Below are positions 12,756 through 18,476 of a stretch of DNA of 18,476 nt, in pieces (the stretch's first letter is position 1; each line of letters begins with the position of its first letter). The DNA is from Bacteroidales bacterium (lineage in GTDB: Bacteria > Bacteroidota > Bacteroidia > Bacteroidales > UBA932): NCBI GenBank assembly GCA_004552965.1, contig SFMU01000041.1, forward strand, positions 1 through 18,476, written 5' to 3'. A program made the translations under genes and the position numbers. The notes under the pieces were generated by a model that was not told the origin of the DNA, did not search any database, and worked only from the letters and a program-made list of their open reading frames with translations.

Positions 12756-14969
12756 ATGGTATTCGACTTGCAGATGATCCGTGCCCATTATGGCCGGTAT
12801 GCTTCCCGTGTGGATGAAGCACGAAAAGCGCTTGGGCGTCCGATGACGCTCTCTGAAAAGATTCTGTTCGCCCATCTTTACGACGGGATTCCTTCAAAAC
12901 TGCCCTCAAGACAGGTTGACTACGCCTTCTTCCGTCCCGACAGGGTCGCGATGCAGGATGCCACCGCGCAGATGGCCGTGCTCCAGTTCATGAACTCGGG
13001 CAGGGACAAGGTTGCCGTGCCGACAACCGTGCACTGCGACCATCTCGTCTGTGCCCGCGACGGAGCTGAGACCGACCTTCCGGCAGCCCTCAAGGCCAAT
13101 GCTGAAGTGTACGGTTTCCTTCAGTCGGCAGCCTCCCGTTACGGAATGGGATTCTGGAAACCAGGCGCAGGCATCATCCATCAGGTCGTTCTCGAGAATT
13201 ACGCTTTCCCTGGAGGGATGATGGTCGGAACAGACTCCCACACTCCCAATGCCGGCGGTCTTGGAATGATTGCCATCGGAGTCGGCGGCGCCGATGCTGT
13301 CGACGTGATGGCCGGAATGGAATGGGAACTCAGGATGCCGAAGATCACAGGTGTCCACCTGACCGGCCGCCTCAGGGGATGGGCCTCGCCGAAGGACGTG
13401 ATCCTCAAGCTCGCAGGCATCCTGACAGTAAAGGGAGGTACCAATTCCATCATCGAATATTTCGGCGAAGGTGCAAAGGGCATCTCCTGCACCGGCAAGG
13501 CCACGATCTGCAACATGGGCGCCGAAGTCGGGGCAACCTGCTCCCTCTTCCCGTACGATGGGAAGATGTCTGAATATCTCAGGGCAACAGGCCGTTCCGA
13601 GGTCGCCTCTCTGGCTGACTCCTGCGCCTCGTACCTCACGGCCGATCCGGAGGTGCTCTCCGATCCGTCAAAGTACTATGACCGGATCATCGAGATCGAC
13701 CTCGACGAACTCGAGCCGTACATCAATGGCCCGTTCACTCCCGATGCCGCCACTCCGATCAGCGAGATGGCCGCCAGGGTCAAGGCCAAGGGCTATCCCG
13801 AGCAGGTTCAGGTCAGCCTGATCGGTTCCTGCACCAATTCCTCTTACCAGGACCTTGCCCGTGCCGCTTCCGTCGCAAGGCATTTCCTGGACAGGGGGAG
13901 CAAGCCGGTGGCACAGCTCATCATCAATCCGGGAAGCGAACGCATCTATGCGACTGCGGAGAGGGACGGAATAATCGGCACCCTCAGGCAGGCCGGAGCT
14001 ACCGTGATGGCCAATGCCTGCGGCCCTTGCATCGGACAATGGCAGCGCAAGACTGACGACCCTGCGGCGCGGAACAGCATCGTCACTTCCTTCAACAGGA
14101 ACTTTGCCAAGAGGGCTGACGGCAATCCCAACACCAATGCCTTCATAGTCTCTCCCGAGACTGCAGTGGCCCTGGCTTTCACCGGAGTCCTCCATTTCGA
14201 TCCGAAATCGGGCTTCGCCCCGGCCGGCCCGGAACTTCCTCCTGACGGTTTCGCAGACTGTCCGGTCGGCTACATCGCCCCGAAGGACGATGCCGGCGAA
14301 GTGATGATCCGGGAGGGGAGTGACCGTATTCAGAAGCTTGAGCCGTTCCCTGCCTGGGACGGCAAGGACATCAAAGGAGCCGCGCTCCTCATCAAGACGA
14401 AGGGAAAATGCACGACCGACCACATCTCCATGGCGGGAAAGTGGCTGCGCTACCGCGGGCATCTTGAGAACATTTCCAGGAATATGCTCATGGGGGCAGT
14501 CAACGCTTTCAACTCTCAGACCAACTCGGTTCTCTGCCAGGGTACCCTGATGGAAGTCTGGGAGGCCGCCAGGACCTACAGGGATTCGGGAACAGGCAGC
14601 GTCGTGGTCGCCGAAGACAATTACGGAGAGGGAAGCAGCCGCGAACACGCTGCGATGGAACCTCGTTTCCTGGGCGTCAAGGCGGTGATTGCCAAGAGTT
14701 TCGCCCGGATCCATGAGACCAACCTCAAGAAGCAGGGAGTACTCGCCCTCTGTTTCTGCAATCCTGCGGACTATGACAAAGTCCTTGAAGGGGACAGGAT
14801 AGACATCGGCTGTTCCGCTCTCGAGCCGGGCAGAAACCTTGTCCTCACCCTTCACCACACAGACGGAACGTCCCAGACCGTCGAAGTGTCACATACCTAC
14901 AACAACCAGCAGATTTCCTGGTTCAAGGCCGGATCTGCCCTCAACAGCTTGAAAAATGACAGACATTAG
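12756..14969 (+). CDS. acn: Aconitate hydratase, mitochondrial type
   Basis: This cytoplasmic [4Fe-4S] enzyme converts citrate to isocitrate through cis-aconitate. The 737-residue product carries the three cluster cysteines: Cys359 in IGSCTNSSYQD, and Cys422 and Cys425 in ANACGPCIGQW. The substrate-site signature GTDSHTPNAGGLGMIAIGVG lies near residues 157-176, and the swivel domain (about 540-737) contains NYGEGSSREHAA. The sequence is closest in character to mitochondrial aconitases, as described for Bacteroides fragilis AcnA. The ATG at 12756 (MVFDLQMIRAHYG) was preferred over a TTG six codons upstream because related proteins begin with this phrase. The last 14 bases overlap icd, so the two are translationally coupled. 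It is the first gene of the acn-icd-gltA operon, with its promoter at 12643-12673. Confidence 0.97.
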   Translation: MVFDLQMIRAHYGRYASRVDEARKALGRPMTLSEKILFAHLYDGIPSKLPSRQVDYAFFRPDRVAMQDATAQMAVLQFMNSGRDKVAVPTTVHCDHLVCARDGAETDLPAALKANAEVYGFLQSAASRYGMGFWKPGAGIIHQVVLENYAFPGGMMVGTDSHTPNAGGLGMIAIGVGGADAVDVMAGMEWELRMPKITGVHLTGRLRGWASPKDVILKLAGILTVKGGTNSIIEYFGEGAKGISCTGKATICNMGAEVGATCSLFPYDGKMSEYLRATGRSEVASLADSCASYLTADPEVLSDPSKYYDRIIEIDLDELEPYINGPFTPDAATPISEMAARVKAKGYPEQVQVSLIGSCTNSSYQDLARAASVARHFLDRGSKPVAQLIINPGSERIYATAERDGIIGTLRQAGATVMANACGPCIGQWQRKTDDPAARNSIVTSFNRNFAKRADGNPNTNAFIVSPETAVALAFTGVLHFDPKSGFAPAGPELPPDGFADCPVGYIAPKDDAGEVMIREGSDRIQKLEPFPAWDGKDIKGAALLIKTKGKCTTDHISMAGKWLRYRGHLENISRNMLMGAVNAFNSQTNSVLCQGTLMEVWEAARTYRDSGTGSVVVAEDNYGEGSSREHAAMEPRFLGVKAVIAKSFARIHETNLKKQGVLALCFCNPADYDKVLEGDRIDIGCSALEPGRNLVLTLHHTDGTSQTVEVSHTYNNQQISWFKAGSALNSLKNDRH

Positions 14970-16116
14970 AATAGTACCTCTCGTCAAAGGAGACGGAGTC
15001 GGCCCCGAAGTGACAGGGGCGATGGTTGAAATCCTTGATGCTGCAGTCAGCAAGGCATACGGTGAAGATCGCCGGATAGAATGGCAGGAAGTCCTCGCCG
15101 GAGGAAAGGCTTTCGAACAGTGCGGAACCTATCTTCCCGATGAGACCCTGGAGGCATTCAAGAAGTACCATATTGGCATCAAGGGTCCCCTCATGACTCC
15201 GGTCGGAGGCGGAATCAGGTCTCTGAATGTCGCTCTTAGACAGGAACTTGACCTTTTTGTCTGCCAGCGCCCGGTACGATGGTTCAAGGGCGTGGCTTCG
15301 CCAGTCCGCCATCCCGAGAATGTGGACATGGTCATATTCAGGGAAAACACCGAGGACATCTACGCCGGCATCGAATGGGAGGCTGGAACTCCCCAGGCCC
15401 GGAAGTTCTATGACTTCATCCACAACGAGATGGGTGTGAACAAGGTCCGCTTCCCGGAGACATCCTCGTTCGGAGTCAAACCGGTGTCCGAGGAAGGATC
15501 CAAGAGGCTTGTCCGCGAGGCCTGCCGCTATGCTGTCGGGCATGGACTGCCTTCAGTCACCCTGGTCCACAAGGGCAATATCATGAAATTCACCGAAGGC
15601 GGTTTCAAGAAATGGGGCTACGAAGTGGCCGCGGAGGAGTTCGGAGAGGAGATAGCATCCGGCAAGCTTGTGATCAAGGACTGCATCTGCGATGCCTTCC
15701 TGCAGAATGCCCTCCTCAAACCGGAGGACTACAGCGTCATCGCCACCCTCAATCTCAACGGTGACTATGTCAGCGACATGCTGGCCGCCCAGGTGGGAGG
15801 GATCGGAATCGCTCCGGGAGCGAACATCAACTACACCACCGGGGACGCCATCTTCGAGGCTACCCACGGGACAGCCCCCGACATCGCAGGCAAGGACATC
15901 GTCAATCCGTGCAGCAACGTCCTTTCAGGCGTCATGATGCTTGAATATATCGGCTGGGACGAAGCTGCCCGTCTTGTTGTGAAGGCCCTTGAGAAGTCTT
16001 TCGAGGCAGGTTATGCCACGCAGGACCTTGCCCGTCTGATGGAGAACGGAAAGCCGATGGGCACTGCCGCCTTTACCGGACACATCGTTGAACTTATCGG
16101 AGAAGAGAAGTCATGA
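14956..16116 (+). CDS. icd: Isocitrate dehydrogenase, probably NAD+-dependent
   Basis: This cytoplasmic enzyme oxidises isocitrate to 2-oxoglutarate and CO2. The 386-residue product shows VGGGIRSLNVALRQ (substrate-binding Ser and Arg), FRENTEDIYAGIEWEAG (catalytic Tyr), LVHKGNIMKFTEGGF (catalytic Lys) and FEATHGTAPDIAGKD. In the last motif Asp309-Ile310 replace the Lys-Tyr pair (344/345) that contacts the 2'-phosphate of NADP+ in the E. coli enzyme. The residue aligned with E. coli Tyr391 looks like Gln, while the Arg395 equivalent is kept. By established structure-function work on this family, Asp-Ile points to NAD+; the kept Arg leaves some doubt. It overlaps acn by 14 bases and gltA by 4 (ATGA). 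It is about 30 residues shorter than E. coli Icd. Confidence 0.95.
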   Translation: MTDIRIVPLVKGDGVGPEVTGAMVEILDAAVSKAYGEDRRIEWQEVLAGGKAFEQCGTYLPDETLEAFKKYHIGIKGPLMTPVGGGIRSLNVALRQELDLFVCQRPVRWFKGVASPVRHPENVDMVIFRENTEDIYAGIEWEAGTPQARKFYDFIHNEMGVNKVRFPETSSFGVKPVSEEGSKRLVREACRYAVGHGLPSVTLVHKGNIMKFTEGGFKKWGYEVAAEEFGEEIASGKLVIKDCICDAFLQNALLKPEDYSVIATLNLNGDYVSDMLAAQVGGIGIAPGANINYTTGDAIFEATHGTAPDIAGKDIVNPCSNVLSGVMMLEYIGWDEAARLVVKALEKSFEAGYATQDLARLMENGKPMGTAAFTGHIVELIGEEKS

Positions 16117-17462
16117 AAACTGGAGATTACCTGATTTACAAGCTGTCCGACCAGATGAAGAAGTGCACCAAGATCGACGCGGAGCTCTTCAGGAAAATGG
16201 ATGTCAAGAGAGGCCTCCGCAATGAGGACGGAACCGGAGTCCTGGTCGGTCTGACCAACATCGGCAATGTCGTCGGCTACGACCGTCTTCCTGACGGGAC
16301 CCTCAAGCCGATTGAAGGAAAACTCTTCTTCCGGGGTTATGAGATTTCAGACCTTGTCGGCTCCATCCTCGACCAGAAACGTTTCGGCTTCGAGGAGGTC
16401 GCCTATCTGCTTCTTTCCGGAAACCTTCCGGACAAGGAGGAAGTCTCCGAATTCCACAGGCTTCTGGTCGAGAACATGCCTCTTGAGAAGAACACCCTTC
16501 TGCACATCATCGAACTCGAAGGCCGGGACATCATGAACATCCTCTCCCGCAGCGTTCTGGAAATGTACACCTTCGACGAGAATCCGGATGACACTTCCCG
16601 GGAGAACCTGATGAGACAGAGCATCGAACTGCTCAGCAAGATACCGACCATCATAGCCTATGCTTTCAACATGCTTCGCCATGGAGGTCAGGGCCGTTCG
16701 CTCCACATCCGTCATCCGCAGAAGGAACTGTCCTTCGCCGAGAACTTCCTCTTCATGCTCAAGGGCAAGAACTACACCGAACTGGAGGCACGCACTCTCG
16801 ACCTGATGCTGATCCTCCACTCGGAACATGGAGGAGGTAACAACTCGACCTTCACTGTGCGCGTGACCTCCTCGACAGGGACGGACACATATTCATCGAT
16901 TGCCGCCGGAATCGGTTCCCTCAAGGGCCCGAAGCATGGTGGTGCCAACCTCAAGGTCGCCCAGATGCTGAACTATCTCAAGAACGCCGTCAACGATTGG
17001 ACGGACGAAGACGAGATTGTCAGCCATCTCGAGGGAATCCTTGCGAAGAAGGAACTGGACGGCATGGGCCTGCTCTACGGAATAGGCCATGCAGTCTACA
17101 CCCTGTCCGACCCTCGTGCCGTCCTGCTGAAGAAACTCGCGGGAGAACTGGCCTGCGAGAAGCACCGTACCAAGGAATTCGAATTCCTGCAGCGTGTCGA
17201 GAGGCTGGCAATCCAGACTGTCTACAGGATTAAAGGCCATGGAAAGACACTCTGCGCCAATGTGGACTTCTATTCGGGATTCGTCTATGACCTGATCGAC
17301 ATCCCGACAGACATCTACACTCCGCTCTTCGCAATGAGCCGTATCGTCGGCTGGTGCGCCCACCGCAATGAGGAGCTGAACTTCGAAGGCAGGAGAATCA
17401 TCCGTCCGGCCTATCGCTGCGTGACCGAAGAAAGGGAATACATACCGATCGAGAAGAGGTAG
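16113..17462 (+). CDS. gltA: Citrate synthase
   Basis: This cytoplasmic enzyme condenses acetyl-CoA and oxaloacetate into citrate, feeding acn and icd just upstream. The 449-residue product has the catalytic triad of the family: a His in LHSEHGGGNNSTFT (His239 aligned with the first catalytic His; a second His at 236), His326 in GIGHAVYTLSD and Asp385 in NVDFYSGFVYDLI. The N-terminal part (KRGLRNEDGTGVLVGLTNIG) and the overall length match the Bacteroides form. The ATG at 16113 overlaps the icd stop (ATGA), the last coupling step of the three-gene operon. In a Bacteroidota anaerobe this oxidative branch mainly supplies 2-oxoglutarate for glutamate synthesis; no other cycle genes lie in the window. 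No terminator is evident after the stop; a repeat-filled region begins within 35 bases. Confidence 0.96.
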   Translation: MKTGDYLIYKLSDQMKKCTKIDAELFRKMDVKRGLRNEDGTGVLVGLTNIGNVVGYDRLPDGTLKPIEGKLFFRGYEISDLVGSILDQKRFGFEEVAYLLLSGNLPDKEEVSEFHRLLVENMPLEKNTLLHIIELEGRDIMNILSRSVLEMYTFDENPDDTSRENLMRQSIELLSKIPTIIAYAFNMLRHGGQGRSLHIRHPQKELSFAENFLFMLKGKNYTELEARTLDLMLILHSEHGGGNNSTFTVRVTSSTGTDTYSSIAAGIGSLKGPKHGGANLKVAQMLNYLKNAVNDWTDEDEIVSHLEGILAKKELDGMGLLYGIGHAVYTLSDPRAVLLKKLAGELACEKHRTKEFEFLQRVERLAIQTVYRIKGHGKTLCANVDFYSGFVYDLIDIPTDIYTPLFAMSRIVGWCAHRNEELNFEGRRIIRPAYRCVTEEREYIPIEKR

Positions 17463-17494
17463 CTTGCACCGCCCGCTCCTGACCCCACACTACG

Positions 17495-17871
17495 CTTCGG
17501 CACGGCAACCCTGCCCACAAGTACTCCAGAGACATCCTCGCGTGGCGAAGGGGGTCTTCTGACCGGTCTTCGGCACGGCGACCCTTCCCACAGGCACCTC
17601 AGAGCCATCCTCGCGTGGCGAAGGGAGCTTCTGGCCGGTCTTTGGCACGGCGACCCTGCCCACAAGTTCTTCAGAGGTATCCTGGCGTGGCGAAGGGGAC
17701 ATCTATCGACCCTTTGGCACGGGGACCCTCAACAGAACACTCCTGTGGTAGGAGCACGTGGCAAGACTGTCTGGAACCGGTGTCAAACCGGTCTCTTACC
17801 GATGCTTAGGCCGGACTTCGGCACGGCATCCCCGGCGAGAGGCCTCTCGGTGGCATCCTGGCGTGGCGAAG
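17495..17871. repeat. REP-like repeat array, five modules
   Basis: Modules start at 17495, 17568, 17640, 17712 and 17816 (steps of 73, 72, 72 and 104 bp). Each begins CTTCGGCACGG or CTTTGGCACGG. About 46 bases later comes CGTGGCGAAG (17541, 17614, 17686, 17862; a one-base-shorter form at 17757). The two ends are inverted repeats with one or two mismatches, so each module can fold into a long hairpin. Modules 1-3 are also alike inside (CCCTGCCCACAAG-like, then CAGAG..ATCCT). Module 4 is diverged and followed by a 32-bp insert with a repeated ACCGGT. Minus-strand frames change between modules, so coding is unlikely. It fills the gap between gltA and the convergent membrane-protein gene. Confidence 0.75.
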
Positions 17872-17891
17872 CAGTCATCTATTGGCTCTTC

Positions 17892-17970
17892 GTCCATAAA
17901 ATGCCGCTATTCCATGGACATTGAGGTGCGGATTGGGTTCTTGTCCATGAAATGCCGCTGTTTCATGGAC
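17892..17970. repeat. Twin 28-bp hairpin repeats
   Basis: Two copies, 17892-17919 and 17943-17970, lie 51 bp apart in the same orientation. The second is a perfect 10-bp inverted repeat, GTCCATGAAA-TGCCGCTG-TTTCATGGAC. The first has two A-C mismatches in the stem and an almost identical loop. They lie 30 and 81 bases after the stop of the minus-strand membrane-protein gene. There is no T-tract, so they are not classical terminators. Confidence 0.65.
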
Positions 17971-17999
17971 GGGTGTTTGGGTCTGGACTGGGTGTTTGC

Positions 18000-18443
18000 C
18001 TAAAACAGGCCGAAACCCAGCAGATAGGTCCAGATGACGAAACGTCCAGCTTTGCCTATGAGGATCATCAGGCAGGTCAGGAGTGCAGGGGATTTGTAGA
18101 ATCCAAGGCCGAGCAGAATGACATCTCCCACCAGTGGGAGCCAGCTCAGGAGGGCGGCCCAGACTCCGTATTTATTCACTATATCCTTCTGCTTGATGAG
18201 TTTCTCGTGGCTGACTTTGAAATATTTCTCTATCCACTCAAGCTTGCCGGCCCGACCGATGAAATATGTCACGAGTCCGCCGAGCGTGTTGCCGGCAGAG
18301 GCGACCAGAAAGCAGGCCATGGGGTTCTTTGTCATCGCCAGGAAGGCGATATAAAGGGCATCTGAACTGAATGGGACTACTGTGGCGGCAAGAAATGTCG
18401 CCAGGAAGAGTCCCCAGTATCCGAGCTGTTCGAGCCACTCCAT
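18000..18443 (-). CDS. YqaA/DedA-like small membrane protein
   Basis: This inner-membrane protein has 147 residues and about four hydrophobic segments (roughly 8-30, 40-63, 93-115 and 120-145). It belongs to the YqaA branch of the SNARE-associated/DedA superfamily: FLAATVVPFSSDALYIAFLA near the N-terminus, GNTLGGLVTYFIGRAG in the middle and SWLPLVGDVILLGLGF near residues 99-114 are typical. DedA-superfamily proteins are linked to membrane-lipid translocation and homeostasis; the task of the YqaA branch is not settled. The length matches YqaA, so the gene is complete. It starts at the ATG at 18441-18443, 33 bases from the window edge, and I saw no clear promoter box in what remains. It is convergent with gltA across the repeat region. 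Confidence 0.85.
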   Translation of the reverse strand: MEWLEQLGYWGLFLATFLAATVVPFSSDALYIAFLAMTKNPMACFLVASAGNTLGGLVTYFIGRAGKLEWIEKYFKVSHEKLIKQKDIVNKYGVWAALLSWLPLVGDVILLGLGFYKSPALLTCLMILIGKAGRFVIWTYLLGFGLF

Positions 18444-18476
18444 ATTCGTAAAATATCATTATTTATTTTCTTCTGC

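Noticed and set aside
17490..17702. A repeat-encoded minus-strand peptide with VGRVAVPKTGQK repeated twice
   Set aside because: The DNA repeat is read in two different frames within the same open frame because one period is 73 bp, so the protein repeat is a by-product of the DNA repeat.
17495..17871. A CRISPR array
   Set aside because: The repeat units are 72-73 bp with similarity throughout, there are no unique spacers of regular length, and no cas genes lie nearby.

Overview
The window reads as chromosomal DNA of a Bacteroidota member, most likely Bacteroidales. The coding regions look moderately GC-rich (my impression, not counted). The signs are Bacteroidota-type -7 boxes (TAnnTTTG) upstream of several genes, lipoprotein signal peptides, an M64 peptidase of the kind common in Bacteroides, a short C-x-S peptide gene, and an acn-icd-gltA cluster with a mitochondrial-type aconitase like the one described in Bacteroides fragilis. 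I cannot name a species.

Left end (1-1008): the 5' part of an insertion-sequence transposase (minus strand, cut by the window edge) with its promoter. A 460-base gene-free stretch follows, holding a structured inverted-repeat element (701-834) and the likely gpmI terminator. Then on the minus strand come gpmI (glycolysis) and, upstream of it, a probable secreted cassette: a 46-residue peptide, a large M64 metallopeptidase lipoprotein and a small lipoprotein. A divergent plus-strand gene encodes an exported protein of unknown function.

Middle (6379-12500): a Na+/phosphate cotransporter with a PhoU-like tail (minus) faces a PhoB-like response regulator and a PhoR-like histidine kinase (plus). 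The intergenic region carries a series of CTGTTAA/TTAACAG half-sites, including an 18-bp 7+4+7 direct repeat close in form to the classical Pho box, so this is probably a phosphate-starvation module. A voltage-gated potassium channel with a C-terminal zinc ribbon and a convergent cardiolipin synthase follow.

Right end (12501-18476): an AT-rich control region with GAATATT repeats and a good promoter leads into the overlapping acn-icd-gltA operon, which takes oxaloacetate and acetyl-CoA to 2-oxoglutarate. The isocitrate dehydrogenase carries the Asp-Ile pair typical of NAD+-specific enzymes. Between gltA and a convergent YqaA/DedA-like membrane protein lie about 540 bases of repeats: five REP-like modules with a mostly 72-73 bp period, then two copies of a 28-bp hairpin.

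The least explained items are the repeat array (17495-17871), the twin hairpins (17892-17970), the 134-bp inverted-repeat element (701-834), the small peptide gene (5347-5487) and the GAATATT operator cluster (12603-12640).
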